Shown here piece after piece: positions 24,571 through 32,975 of a stretch of 50,851 nt of DNA (position 1 is the stretch's first letter; the number at the start of each line of letters is the position of its first letter). The notes under the pieces were generated by a model, which saw only the letters and a list, made by a program, of their open reading frames with translations, made no database searches and had not been told where the DNA came from. The DNA is from Bacillota bacterium. Its GTDB lineage: Bacteria > Bacillota > UBA4882 > UBA10575. The DNA is taken from contig DUQR01000029.1 of the NCBI GenBank assembly GCA_012837715.1, positions 1 through 50,851 on the forward strand. Direction: 5' to 3'. The position numbers and the translations under genes were made by a program.

Positions 24571-24903
24571 TTGCCCGAACTTTTCGCAATTATGAGGGCC
24601 TTAGGTGATGAAAAAAGATACAACATAGTCAAACTGCTCCTGCAACATAATTATTGTGTCGGCGCCCTCGCCCAACGCCTGGAGCTGTCTGAATCAGCCG
24701 TTTCGCAACATTTAAAAATTCTCCGCACGGCCGGACTTGTCAAAGGCGAAAAAAGAGGATATTTTACCCACTATTACGTGGACCGTGCATTCCTGAAAGA
24801 AGCGGCAAAGGGACTGCTTAAACTAAGCGAGCTGAAAAAGAGCGCACATCCATGTTGCCACCGGATTAATAAGAACGGGAGGTCAGAGCTTGAACATCAT
24901 TGA
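24571..24903 (+). CDS. ArsR-family repressor
   Basis: A 110-residue winged helix-turn-helix protein. The recognition region is CVGALAQRLELSESAVSQHLKI and the wing is KGEKRGYFTHYYVD. The C-terminus carries HPCCH, which could bind metal; the classic ArsR ELCVCDL motif is absent. It should repress its own operon through the 28-bp palindrome at 24531-24558 until an inducer arrives. TTG 24571 is placed after GGGGTGA; GTG 24562 has no binding site. The gene overlaps the next one (ATPase) by 14 bases, so the regulator and exporter are translated together. Confidence 0.87.
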   Translation: MPELFAIMRALGDEKRYNIVKLLLQHNYCVGALAQRLELSESAVSQHLKILRTAGLVKGEKRGYFTHYYVDRAFLKEAAKGLLKLSELKKSAHPCCHRINKNGRSELEHH

Positions 24904-25855
24904 AGTAAAAAAGCTAACGAAAAAATTTGGCGACTTTACAGCAGTGAACGGCATTAGTTTTAGTGTGAAAAAAGGAGAGGTCTTCGGCTTCCTGGGACCG
25001 AACGGCGCCGGAAAAACAACCACCATAAACATGCTGACCGGTCTCGCCAAACCATCCGCCGGCGAAATTAGGATCGCCGGTTACGATGGGAGCAAAGAGA
25101 TCAAAAAGGTCCAGCAAATCATCGGTATTGTGCCGGACGAGAGTAATTTATATGATGAGATGAGTGGTCTTGATAATCTTCTCTTTTGTGCCTCGCTTTA
25201 TGGTATGAAAAAAGAAGTGCGTGAAAAAAGAGCAAAAGAACTGCTCGAACAATTCTCATTGGCCGATACCGGCAAGCGGCCTTTTAAAGCCTATTCCAAA
25301 GGGATGAAGCGCAAGCTGACGATCGCCGCCGGGATCATTCATCATCCGGCAATCCTCTTCTTGGATGAGCCGACAACCGGCATTGATGTGGAAAGCGCCA
25401 GACAGATCCGGCGCCTGATTAAAGAGCTCAATGCGCAGGGAACAACCATTTTTTTAACAACCCATTATATTGAAGAAGCAGAGCGCTTGTGCCACCGGCT
25501 TGGTTTCATCGTCGCTGGAAAAGTGATTAAGGTAAGCGAAGTCCAGGCCTTAATGGAGGAAGCGCAACAAGAAAACGTCGTTGAATTCAGGACCGAGCCC
25601 AATGGCCTCGACCTTGAAAAAAAGCTTGTTCGGGTTTTCCCCAAGATTCGGATCAAAGCCAGCACCGGGCATAGTATACGAATCACTTCTCAAGAACCAA
25701 TCGAACTGATGCCTTTTATGAAATTTTTCGCACAGGAGGGCATCAAGGTTAGCGAAGCAAAAATCATCCGCCCTTCTCTGGAAGATGTGTTTGTTAAAAT
25801 TACCGGAATTGGCATTGACAAATTGAAAAAGGAAAAGGAAGGCAAAAGAAGATGA
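24890..25855 (+). CDS. ABC transporter ATP-binding protein
   Basis: A 321-residue ATPase of the DrrA/CcmA-like exporter group. Walker A is GPNGAGKTT (about 39), the signature reads YSKGMKRK in place of the usual LSGGQ, Walker B is ILFLDEPTTGID and the switch histidine is in TTHYIEEAE. About 90 extra C-terminal residues follow, as in DrrA. The start is TTG 24890 with GGGAGG seven bases upstream. It pairs with the membrane protein encoded next (ATGA overlap) and would power export of a drug, lipid or peptide. The ArsR-type gene in front suggests induction by the exported or a toxic compound. Confidence 0.93.
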   Translation: MNIIEVKKLTKKFGDFTAVNGISFSVKKGEVFGFLGPNGAGKTTTINMLTGLAKPSAGEIRIAGYDGSKEIKKVQQIIGIVPDESNLYDEMSGLDNLLFCASLYGMKKEVREKRAKELLEQFSLADTGKRPFKAYSKGMKRKLTIAAGIIHHPAILFLDEPTTGIDVESARQIRRLIKELNAQGTTIFLTTHYIEEAERLCHRLGFIVAGKVIKVSEVQALMEEAQQENVVEFRTEPNGLDLEKKLVRVFPKIRIKASTGHSIRITSQEPIELMPFMKFFAQEGIKVSEAKIIRPSLEDVFVKITGIGIDKLKKEKEGKRR

Positions 25856-26586
25856 ATAAGCTAATGGCGTTTTGGAGCATCCTGACCAAAGATATGAAAA
25901 ACTACTACCTAAAACCGCCCAACATCAGCTGGGGAATAATTTTCCCTATTTCCTGGACCCTCATGTTTTTTATCAAATCCGACAGTACCGTTGATCTCCG
26001 CCAAATATTACCTGGAGTCATGGCCCTCTCCATCCTTTTCGGGACAACATCAATGCTTGCCGTCACCATTACCTTTGAACGAAAGAGCAGATCCTTTGAA
26101 CGACTATTGCTGGCCCCGATCAGCTTAAATTTATTAATGCTCGCCAAAACAACCGGCGCCATCTTCTTTGGCATCATCAACGCGTTCATTCCGCTCCTCT
26201 TCGCTTCACTTATGATTGATCTCTCCGGGATCAATTGGCTAACCACTTTTTTGGGAGTAGTTTTAATTGCTGTGACCTCCACTTTCCTTGGATTGTTGAT
26301 CGCCGTTTCCGTAAGTGAGGTTTTTGAAGCCCAGACTTTTTCGAACTTTTTCCGCTTTCCGATGATGTTCTTGTGCGGGCTCTTTATTCCCCTTGAAAAG
26401 CTGCCGGTTTTCTTGCAACCACTGTCTTACGTCTTACCTTTAACTTACGGGGCGGATCTGTTGAAATTCGCCATTAATTCCGCCGGCTCCATCCGGCTCT
26501 GGGTTAGCCTTTTGGTGCTCATTGGTTATGCTCTGGTTCTGTTTCTGATTAGCACTCACAACATCAAAAGAAAATGGATCTATTAG
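25852..26586 (+). CDS. ABC-2 type transporter permease
   Basis: A 244-residue membrane protein with six predicted helices and the ABC-2 family signature (MTFERKSRSFERLLLAPIS-like segment near residue 75, and FPMMFLCGLFIPLEKLP near 170). It forms the membrane part of the exporter with the preceding ATPase; the two genes overlap by four bases. Substrate unknown. The gene ends 22 bp from the converging DtxR-type gene, with no clear terminator between them. Confidence 0.9.
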   Translation: MNKLMAFWSILTKDMKNYYLKPPNISWGIIFPISWTLMFFIKSDSTVDLRQILPGVMALSILFGTTSMLAVTITFERKSRSFERLLLAPISLNLLMLAKTTGAIFFGIINAFIPLLFASLMIDLSGINWLTTFLGVVLIAVTSTFLGLLIAVSVSEVFEAQTFSNFFRFPMMFLCGLFIPLEKLPVFLQPLSYVLPLTYGADLLKFAINSAGSIRLWVSLLVLIGYALVLFLISTHNIKRKWIY

Positions 26587-26608
26587 GCTCAAAAACCGGT
26601 CCGTATTT

Positions 26609-27094
26609 CTACTTTCCATGCCGGAACAACCACGCCCGTAAATACTGTAGATCTTCTTGATCCGGGTAATCGGTATGACATTGGATACTTTCCAACTCCT
26701 GTAGCCGGTTAGGGTCCGCTTGAAAATAGATAATCAGGTTTCGAATAAAACGCATGGTCGCCGGGGTAATGTAATGCTCGATCCCTTCCACCTGTTCTTC
26801 GACTCTGCTATTTTCCTTGGAGAGCCGAAAAAACTCTTTCAGTTTTTCGTCCCGCCAGACTAAAAAGCGGCCATAAACCATTCCCTTCTCGGTCAGTGCA
26901 ATATTCCGGTACTTCTCATATTTAATAAAACCGGCTTCATCCAGCTTTTGGATCATCCGCGTCACCGAAGATGGTTTAACCTTGATCGCATTGGAGAGAT
27001 CCACCGGACGGATATAGCCTTGGGCCGAGACAATCCGGAAAAACATTTCCAGATAGTCTTCCATACTTTCCGTGAGAATCATCTCTTTATACAT
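26609..27094 (-). CDS. DtxR/MntR-family metal-dependent repressor
   Basis: A 161-residue regulator closely following the MntR pattern. It has ESMEDYLE at the N-terminus (Asp and Glu metal ligands), a winged helix (VKPSSVTRMIQKLDEAGFI) and VEGIEHYITPAT (two Glu and His ligands). The position equivalent to MntR His77, in a VxRHE context, is Asp here (VWRDEKL), which may change metal preference. It lies directly behind feoB, so iron sensing is plausible. ATG 27094 has GGGAG at six bases; ATG 27100 is too close to it. The 5' region contains a GC hairpin (27114-27141) and a candidate operator (27174-27191). Confidence 0.9.
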   Translation of the reverse strand: MYKEMILTESMEDYLEMFFRIVSAQGYIRPVDLSNAIKVKPSSVTRMIQKLDEAGFIKYEKYRNIALTEKGMVYGRFLVWRDEKLKEFFRLSKENSRVEEQVEGIEHYITPATMRFIRNLIIYFQADPNRLQELESIQCHTDYPDQEDLQYLRAWLFRHGK

Positions 27095-27113
27095 CGGCAT
27101 CTCCCGTTCTCAA

Positions 27114-27141
27114 GGTGGCGGCAAGCCTCCCCGCCGCCACC
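27114..27141 (-). promoter_or_regulatory. GC hairpin in the leader of the DtxR-type gene
   Basis: GGTGGCGGC (27114-27122) pairs perfectly with GCCGCCACC (27133-27141), ending about 20 bp before the start codon. There is no T-run. It could modulate translation or transcript stability. Confidence 0.45.
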
Positions 27142-27173
27142 CGACACTCACTACGCAAAAAGTTCCACTCCCA

Positions 27174-27191
27174 CTTTAGCTTATGCTAAAG
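27174..27191 (-). promoter_or_regulatory. Candidate DtxR-type operator
   Basis: CTTTAGCTTATGCTAAAG is a perfect 7-bp dyad around TTAT, 80 bp upstream of the repressor gene. The 8-mer TTAGCTTA in it recurs at the feoA promoter (complement of 29969-29976). It resembles the DtxR/IdeR pattern (TTAGGTTAG half-site), so autoregulation is likely. Confidence 0.55.
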
Positions 27192-27270
27192 ATGTTTCCT
27201 TCAGAACTATCTCCACCTTCTATATAGAAAATAGCTCTAGCGGTAACCAGCGTGGACGACTACCCACCAT

Positions 27271-28659
27271 CTAAACTAAGCCCAACGTCCGCACGATTTG
27301 GGTAACCCCAAAGCAAACAAGGATCCCGATCCCGGTGGGAATTAATGCGGCCAGCACTGTCCATTTGGTGCTTTGTGTCTCTTTCCGGATGGTTAATAAA
27401 GTTGTCGCACAGGGAAAATGCAGCAGGGAAAGGAGGATCATATTGAGCGTCGTCAACCATGTCCAACCGTTATTCACCAACAGTTCCCGCAAAGCATCAA
27501 TACTATCCAACTCCAACATCATGCCCTGCGCTAAATAACTCATAATTAAAATCGGAATCACAATTTCATTGGCGGGCAGACCCAAGATAAAGGCTAAGAC
27601 AATGAAACCATCGAGGCCAATGGCGTGGCCAAAGCCCTGTAACCATCCGGCCAGGTGCGCTAAGATACTTAAATCCCCCACCTGAAGATTGGCCAGGAGC
27701 CAGGTTACAGCGCCCGCCGGCGCCGCCACCACCACGGCGCGCATTAAGACAAACAAGGTCCGGTCCAGCACAGAACGGATCAATAACGGGCCGAGCTTGG
27801 GGAGGCGATACGGCGGCAGTTCCAGCGTAAAAGTGGAAGGAACCCCCTTCAACAAAGTTTTGGATAAGACCCACGAGACGGCTAAAGTGACTAACACGCC
27901 AAGGACGACCACCCCCGCCACCAAAAACGAAGCGGCAAAAGTGTTATAACCGCTGACCAGGACGCCCATAAAGACCGCAGCCATGGTGATCATCGTCGGG
28001 AACCGTCCGTTACACGGCACAAAGTTATTGGTTAAAATCGCAATTAACCGTTCCCGGGGCGATTCAATAATCCGGCAGGCAATGATTCCGGCGGCATTAC
28101 AACCAAAGCCCATACACATAGTAAGAATCTGTTTGCCATGGGCTCCCGCTTTCTTAAATAGTCGATCAAGGTTGAAGGCGACCCGGGGAAGATAGCCTAA
28201 ATCTTCGAGAAAAGTAAAGAGCGGGAAGAAGATGGCCATCGGCGGCAACATGACCGAAACCACCCAGGCCAATCCGCGGTACATACCTAAAACCAATACC
28301 CCGTGCAGCCAAGCGGGAGCGCCAACCCACTGGAAAAAGGCGGTTAACCGGTGTTGGAACCCGAACAGCAGATCCGCCAGGAGCGCCGAGGGAAGATTAG
28401 CCCCGCTAATGGTCAGCCAGAAGATAAAACTAAGCAAAGCAAGCATCAGGGGATAACCTAAAAGCTTTGAAGTAACAATATTATCGATCGTGCGGTCCAA
28501 GTCCCTCTTGTTCTCTTCTTTCTTCACCACTTTTTCCGCGATCTGCTGGGCTTCGCGGTAAAGAGCCTGCACGACCTGATCACGTACTGCCCCCAATTTC
28601 TTCCGCTCCGCTTCCGCTTTTTGCGTAAGGCGCTCAAAATCGGTTGCTAAGTTGTTCAA
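27271..28659 (-). CDS. feoB: FeoB membrane domain (separate gene)
   Basis: The Fe(II) permease part of FeoB as an independent 462-residue protein. An N-terminal helical linker (about 1-65) is followed by two Gate/nucleoside-recognition repeats: GCNAAGIIACRIIESPRERLIAILTNN near 190, with the PCNGRFP pore motif, and LGLPANEIVIPI near 360. In most bacteria this is fused to the GTPase. Here the GTPase is the preceding gene and the two overlap by 26 bases. Both have their own start and end and conserved motifs, so this is a natural split and not a frameshift. The start is TTG 28659 behind GAGGGGG. Confidence 0.92.
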   Translation of the reverse strand: MNNLATDFERLTQKAEAERKKLGAVRDQVVQALYREAQQIAEKVVKKEENKRDLDRTIDNIVTSKLLGYPLMLALLSFIFWLTISGANLPSALLADLLFGFQHRLTAFFQWVGAPAWLHGVLVLGMYRGLAWVVSVMLPPMAIFFPLFTFLEDLGYLPRVAFNLDRLFKKAGAHGKQILTMCMGFGCNAAGIIACRIIESPRERLIAILTNNFVPCNGRFPTMITMAAVFMGVLVSGYNTFAASFLVAGVVVLGVLVTLAVSWVLSKTLLKGVPSTFTLELPPYRLPKLGPLLIRSVLDRTLFVLMRAVVVAAPAGAVTWLLANLQVGDLSILAHLAGWLQGFGHAIGLDGFIVLAFILGLPANEIVIPILIMSYLAQGMMLELDSIDALRELLVNNGWTWLTTLNMILLSLLHFPCATTLLTIRKETQSTKWTVLAALIPTGIGILVCFGVTQIVRTLGLV

Positions 28660-29452
28660 AGCCTTTTACCCCCTCGCCCTTTTCAAGAAAGGGTTCTGCC
28701 TTTGGTTGCCTTCTTTGTAAGTAGTTACGCATCTCATTAACAAGCGTCGGATCTCCGTCTAACAGGCGGAGCGCCACCCACCTACTGTTAAATTTACCTT
28801 GAAACAGCCGCTTAACTTCACCCTGAAGTTCCCCGATGACGGCCTCAATCGCTTGGTTGTAGACGATCCGCTTGGGTCGATTCCTTTGTTTTCCGAAGAC
28901 CACTTTATGAATGGCCTCTTTCAAATCGGTAAGGCCAACCTTATCCCTGGCCGCAGCAGGCACGACCGGTATTCCCAAGCTCCTTTCCAACTTAGGGCAG
29001 TCAACCTCGATCCGCTTGCGTTTTGCTTCATCAACCAAATTTACACAGAGAATGGTTTTCGGCGTAATCTCAATGACTTGCAAAACCAAATTTAGATTCC
29101 GTTCCAAACAAGTGGCATCGGCGACCACGACGGTCGCATCGGGATCACCAAAGCAGATAAAGTCGCGGGCTACTTGTTCATCGGCCGAATTGGCCAGAAG
29201 CGAATAAGTCCCCGGTAAATCCACCAAGGTTATGCTTTTATTTCTATGGCGGTAATTGCCTTTCGCTAAAACCACGGTTTTTCCGGGCCAATTCCCGGTA
29301 TGTTGATTCAGTCCCGTTAAGCCGTTGAAGACTGTGCTTTTTCCGGTATTCGGATTTCCGGCCAAAGCAACCACGGCATCAGCCTTCACCGGGCTGCGGC
29401 TGAGTTCTTCCAGAAAGGCGTAAATGCCTGTGGATTGAGCTGTTAGCCCCAA
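28634..29452 (-). CDS. feoB: FeoB GTPase domain (separate gene)
   Basis: A 272-residue G-protein of the FeoB type: G1 GNPNTGKST, G2 region NWPGKTV, G3 VDLPGTYSL and G4 NLVD (FeoB usually has NxxD). A GDI-like helical domain (LFQGKFNSRWVALRLLDGD) ends the protein. It controls iron flow through the FeoB membrane protein encoded next. TTG 29452 has GGGGG eight bases upstream. The frame to 29530 would run into the palindromic element at 29490-29607 and is rejected. The order feoA, GTPase, membrane part on one strand suggests an operon. Confidence 0.92.
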   Translation of the reverse strand: MGLTAQSTGIYAFLEELSRSPVKADAVVALAGNPNTGKSTVFNGLTGLNQHTGNWPGKTVVLAKGNYRHRNKSITLVDLPGTYSLLANSADEQVARDFICFGDPDATVVVADATCLERNLNLVLQVIEITPKTILCVNLVDEAKRKRIEVDCPKLERSLGIPVVPAAARDKVGLTDLKEAIHKVVFGKQRNRPKRIVYNQAIEAVIGELQGEVKRLFQGKFNSRWVALRLLDGDPTLVNEMRNYLQRRQPKAEPFLEKGEGVKGFEQLSNRF

Positions 29453-29489
29453 GCTACTGACCCCCTTTTTTCGGAACCGGCAAAAGTAG

Positions 29490-29607
29490 AGCTTTTTGCG
29501 TTGTTTCTTGCTTCGGTAATCCCAATACAATATATCGATAGCCTAATTTAAGTGAAACACTATATATTGTATTGCAATCCCTTTTATTGGTTGCAACGCA
29601 AAAAGCT
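29490..29607. repeat. Palindromic MITE-like element A (118 bp)
   Basis: AGCTTTTTGCGTTG (29490-29503) and CAACGCAAAAAGCT (29594-29607) are perfect inverted ends. Inner arms AATACAATATAT (29524-29535) and ATATATTGTATT (29562-29573) are also perfect. The element lies between feoA and the feoB GTPase gene. A second complete copy with the same ends and spacing is at 48956-49070. The ends resemble terminal inverted repeats of a miniature transposable element; no clear target duplication is visible. Confidence 0.8.
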
Positions 29608-29651
29608 TTAGTAAGTTCACTTCTGCCGGTTTAAACTAACCAAAAAGCTTC

Positions 29652-29894
29652 TTAATTTATTGAGCGCACGGTGATATGACGGCTTTCCTCCGACCTTAAG
29701 GCAATCACTGCTCCCCGGATTTTATAAGCCACCGGATCGCCGGACGGGCTTTTCCGGATCGCCTCGACAATCGTGGATGGAACCAAACCCAAATCCAAGA
29801 GGCGGTTACGGGCTAATCCCGTTAGCCCCACTTTTACTACTTCCGCCATCCTGCCAATCGGAAGTTGTGTTAACTCAAACTCGGCAACAGCCAT
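29652..29894 (-). CDS. feoA: FeoA
   Basis: An 80-residue SH3-like protein of the FeoA family: LTQLPIGRMAEVVKVG, then RNRLLDLGLVPSTIVEAIRKSPSGDPVAYKIRG and ALRSEESRHITV, each a recognisable FeoA block. It is a cytoplasmic accessory of the FeoB iron(II) transporter. ATG 29894 follows AAGGGAGAG. It is the first gene of the feo cluster. Its promoter region (29911-29982) carries two dyads resembling binding sites of DtxR-type repressors. Confidence 0.93.
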   Translation of the reverse strand: MAVAEFELTQLPIGRMAEVVKVGLTGLARNRLLDLGLVPSTIVEAIRKSPSGDPVAYKIRGAVIALRSEESRHITVRSIN

Positions 29895-29910
29895 GAAATG
29901 CTCTCCCTTC

Positions 29911-29982
29911 GCTAAACTTAATAGTTAGCAGCCACAAAACAGATCCGTTGTCAACAAGAGTTTTGCCCTAAGCTAACGTTAG
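29911..29982 (-). promoter_or_regulatory. feoA promoter with two candidate DtxR-type boxes
   Basis: On the minus strand TTGACA (complement of 29949-29954), an 18-bp spacer and TGCTAA (complement of 29925-29930) form a promoter. The dyad GCTAAACTTAATAGTTAGC (29911-29929) overlaps its -10 box. A second palindrome, CTAACGTTAG (29973-29982), lies upstream and shares TAAGCTAA (29969-29976) with the box in front of the DtxR-type gene. Iron-dependent repression is inferred. Confidence 0.6.
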
Positions 29983-30038
29983 TTCAATATATGACCACCG
30001 GCCGCGAACGGTCCCTGCCCCAACCCCTTTTTTTAGAC

Positions 30039-30064
30039 AAAAAAAGACTGCCCTTACGGACAGT
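30039..30064 (-). terminator. Terminator of the polysaccharide-utilisation operon
   Basis: ACTG and CAGT (30047-30050, 30061-30064), extended by CC/GG pairs, form a short stem. On the minus strand a run of seven T (complement of 30039-30045) follows. It is the first terminator after the isomerase gene. Confidence 0.72.
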
Positions 30065-30088
30065 TTCTCCCTCTTGTGTGACCCCCCT

Positions 30089-30895
30089 TTAAAGCAGGGG
30101 CTTTATTTTTTGGATGTATTGGTAGATCGCAATGTAGGAATCTTCGATCCCGGGATGCCATCGTTTCTCCCATTCGAGAGATAAAAAACCACGGTAACCT
30201 ATCACCTGCAAATACTCGACTATGGTCTCCAACGGCAATGCGCCGGCCCCCAACAGCACCAGTCGATCCTGACCCAATCCTGGCACCACCAGCCAATCCT
30301 TGAGGTGGATATGATGGATTAAAGCACCAACCTTTTGAAGGGTTGCGGTGACCGCTTCCCCTTCGCGCAACGAATGCTTCACATCCCATAACACCCCGGC
30401 CGAGATGGGCCCGGCAAGATCAAAAACCTGTCTTACCGCATGACCACTACTCAACAGATCATGGTTTTCCAGAAGCACCCGCACCCCGCGCTTCGTGGCA
30501 TAATCATCCACCGCCACTAACCCGTCGGCAATCCACCGCGCTAAGTTCTCCCGGTCGACAGGCCAGTCCACATTTGCGCCAAAGGTGCGGACATAAGGGG
30601 CTTCCAAATCATGGGCCAGGTCGATTACTTGTTTGAGCGCGATAATATTTTCCTGGCGCCGTTCCGGCTCGGAAAAAGCAAAACGGGTATACGCCGCCAA
30701 ACAAGGAATTGCCAGCTTATTCCGGGTGAACAAACGCCGTACATTTTTCCGTTCGGTTTGGGAAAGAGCGGGGTGAACCGCTTCATCATCGGCAACCCGC
30801 AACTCTACCCCATCATAACCCCATTCCCGGGCCAGCCGGACAATCGTCGCCAAATCCCAACCGACACAAGCCAGGGTACTAAAGGAGAGTCGCAA
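30089..30895 (-). CDS. Sugar isomerase/epimerase (xylose-isomerase-like TIM barrel)
   Basis: A 268-residue protein of the AP_endonuc_2 fold shared by sugar isomerases, epimerases and IolE-like dehydratases. The metal-site segments are VLLENHD (Glu), GVLWDVKH (Asp), IHHIHLKD (His) and FLSLEWEK (Glu), so it should be active. It probably rearranges the monosaccharide released by the upstream GH2 and lyase enzymes. The start is TTG 30895 with GGGAGG six bases upstream; GTG 30916 lies before that site. It is the last gene of the operon, separated from the lyase gene by 139 bp holding a partial palindromic element. Confidence 0.86.
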   Translation of the reverse strand: MRLSFSTLACVGWDLATIVRLAREWGYDGVELRVADDEAVHPALSQTERKNVRRLFTRNKLAIPCLAAYTRFAFSEPERRQENIIALKQVIDLAHDLEAPYVRTFGANVDWPVDRENLARWIADGLVAVDDYATKRGVRVLLENHDLLSSGHAVRQVFDLAGPISAGVLWDVKHSLREGEAVTATLQKVGALIHHIHLKDWLVVPGLGQDRLVLLGAGALPLETIVEYLQVIGYRGFLSLEWEKRWHPGIEDSYIAIYQYIQKIKPLL

Positions 30896-30951
30896 AAAAT
30901 TCCTCCCTTCAAACACATATAGTAAAATAAATCCCTTTCCAACTCGATAGC

Positions 30952-30998
30952 GCTTTTTACGTTGTCCTTTGTTTTATTCCTTCAAGACAATATAATTC
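30952..30998. repeat. Partial palindromic element C
   Basis: About 47 bp matching one arm of the family: GCTTTTTACGTTGTC, then TTCAAGACAATA near the inner arm. It is closest to the left arm of the element at 48956, with roughly three quarters of positions identical by eye. The opposite arm is not recognisable, so this is a half copy. Confidence 0.6.
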
Positions 30999-31034
30999 GG
31001 AAAAACTTGGACAAGAAGCCGCGCCTCAAAAGAC

Positions 31035-32888
31035 CTATTGCCGAAGGGTAAGAATGACCTCCCCCTCCAGGTCGGGTTCAATCCGGGTCAAGCATAACCG
31101 GAAAATCCGTCGCCCCCAGCAAGCCGCCAATAATGGATCCGCAATGGGAATTAACTCCCAGGAAGGCGCCCACTGGGCTTGATCATACAAAAGTTTGACT
31201 GCCTCCGCCCCCGCCTGTAAATACAGGAAATCCGGCCCGATCCGGGGTTCCTGCGGCAGTATCAAAACAAGCTGGAGCGAATGGGCATAGACCAATCTGA
31301 ACCGGTCCCGGATCCCTACGGCCGGCTGCGGTTCCCGGCTTAAACGATAACTGCGCTCCCATTCCCGAATTCCTGCTTCCGGCGGGTAGGCTTCCCTTAA
31401 TTCAAAACTCACCGTAGAACTCTTGCCGTCACGGTAATACCGCGCCTCCAGCGCCCGATGCTCTTTTCCCGGTAACTGTTCGTAACCATTAATGATCGGC
31501 AGATTGTGGTAGATGGAACGCATGGTCCAAAGCTCATACCGGCGGGGGCTGAAGGTCCGGGCGGTATAGGTTTCAACCCCCACATCAATCAGGAGGGGAT
31601 GGCCATTGTAATAGACAATGCAACTACCCACATCGTTGTGGTTATGATTCTCACCGTTATGACCGCCTTTGGCGCTGAGATAGAATCCTTGGTTTTGATC
31701 ACCCCTTTCCCGGGCGATCATTACTTGTAAACGGTCGAACCAATGGTCTAGGCTGGCGTCTTCCTGAAGTCCGTCCTCCCCCATGAGCTCCGCATGGAGC
31801 AGAGCGGCGCGGATCAAACGGCCAAGGGAAAAAGTCGGGGCTGCCATTAACTTATTCAGCCCGTATTGCCGGTACATTTGGGCTCCCAACGTTATCAACT
31901 TGGGATCTTGAATCCGCTTTCCATAAGCGTATAAAAGGGAACCGTCCACTTCAGCCTTGGCGCTGCCATCAGCGAAATTCACAAAGTATTCCCCGGCAAT
32001 ATGGACATGGCGCATGTACTGGCCAATCTTTACCAACAATGGCTTGGAAAAAGGATCAAAGGCGCCTTGGCTCACTTCCCATAACATTTCTAAACATTCA
32101 AAGAGAGAACCCCCGGAGCGCCCCCAATAGCTTGGCCCCTCATCACATCCGCCATCCGGGGAATAATGCTGAAGGTACCGGTCTAAACTACGCAGGCCTT
32201 TACCCACCGCCCGCTGACGGCGGGTGGCGTTTTCCTCGGTTAATAAAAACACCCGGAGACAGTTTCCGGTGATCCAGGGAACCCAGTTGCCTAAAGTATG
32301 GCCGGTATCATTACGAAAACCCATCCACCAGAAATCGTCCCGCTCCAAATAGGGGGTAAGAATGCGTTTCTCTAGCTCCCACCGGATGCGTTCGGTTCCT
32401 TGCGGCGTAATTTCCGCCAGCGCCGAACCGAGAAGATGCCAAGTCCAAGCCAGCAAAGCGCCAGTTTCGGCGGCAAACAAGTCAATAACCGGTTCCTCAA
32501 TCCGGGGCAACCGGTGCAAACCGCCCTGCGCGTAAAATTGGTTATGATGGGCTGGCAAGACCCAACTGGTTTCTTCACTGATACACCAAATACCGTTGAG
32601 GATATCATCCAAAAACCGGCCTTTCTGCTCCAAACACTCGGCCAGGACCAGCGTTGCCAGGACTTGCCGCCGCTTAAAATAAGCGGCTTCAAAGGGCGCC
32701 CGGTTTCCGGTGCGGGCATAATCCATATATAGGGTAGCCGGTAAAGAAGGCCACTGGAAAGCGGAGTATTTTTCCGCGACCGGGATCAACGCTTGCCGAA
32801 AAGCGGACGCAACTCTTTGCCAAGCGGGCCGGGCTGTCAGCCGCGGAACCGTCGGCAATCCGGTTTCTTCCCAGAGCGAAACGAGCAC
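31035..32888 (-). CDS. Heparinase II/III-like polysaccharide lyase
   Basis: A 617-residue protein with an alpha/alpha-toroid N-terminal half (about 1-380) and a beta-sandwich C-terminal half opening with YLSAKGGHNGENHNHNDVGS near 415. The His/Asn-rich site is the hallmark of heparinase II/III-like lyases (PL12, PL15, PL17 and PL21 groups). RYELWTMRSIYHNLPIINGY follows. These enzymes cleave uronic-acid glycosidic bonds by beta-elimination. No signal peptide is present, so it acts on imported oligosaccharides. GTG 32888 follows AAAGGAGG; the longer frame to 32933 crosses it. Exact substrate (alginate, heparan-like, pectic or other) cannot be read. Confidence 0.85.
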   Translation of the reverse strand: MLVSLWEETGLPTVPRLTARPAWQRVASAFRQALIPVAEKYSAFQWPSLPATLYMDYARTGNRAPFEAAYFKRRQVLATLVLAECLEQKGRFLDDILNGIWCISEETSWVLPAHHNQFYAQGGLHRLPRIEEPVIDLFAAETGALLAWTWHLLGSALAEITPQGTERIRWELEKRILTPYLERDDFWWMGFRNDTGHTLGNWVPWITGNCLRVFLLTEENATRRQRAVGKGLRSLDRYLQHYSPDGGCDEGPSYWGRSGGSLFECLEMLWEVSQGAFDPFSKPLLVKIGQYMRHVHIAGEYFVNFADGSAKAEVDGSLLYAYGKRIQDPKLITLGAQMYRQYGLNKLMAAPTFSLGRLIRAALLHAELMGEDGLQEDASLDHWFDRLQVMIARERGDQNQGFYLSAKGGHNGENHNHNDVGSCIVYYNGHPLLIDVGVETYTARTFSPRRYELWTMRSIYHNLPIINGYEQLPGKEHRALEARYYRDGKSSTVSFELREAYPPEAGIREWERSYRLSREPQPAVGIRDRFRLVYAHSLQLVLILPQEPRIGPDFLYLQAGAEAVKLLYDQAQWAPSWELIPIADPLLAACWGRRIFRLCLTRIEPDLEGEVILTLRQ

Positions 32889-32975
32889 CCCCCGTTCCTC
32901 CTTTCCATCACTCGACGCCGGGCAATAACCCATTCGGCGCTTTAAATTTGCTTGGTCTACACGTTATAATCCCCG

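Noticed and set aside
28634-28659. FeoB split as a sequencing frameshift
   Set aside because: Both genes have their own ribosome binding site, start and complete domains, and two-gene FeoB is known in Bacillota.
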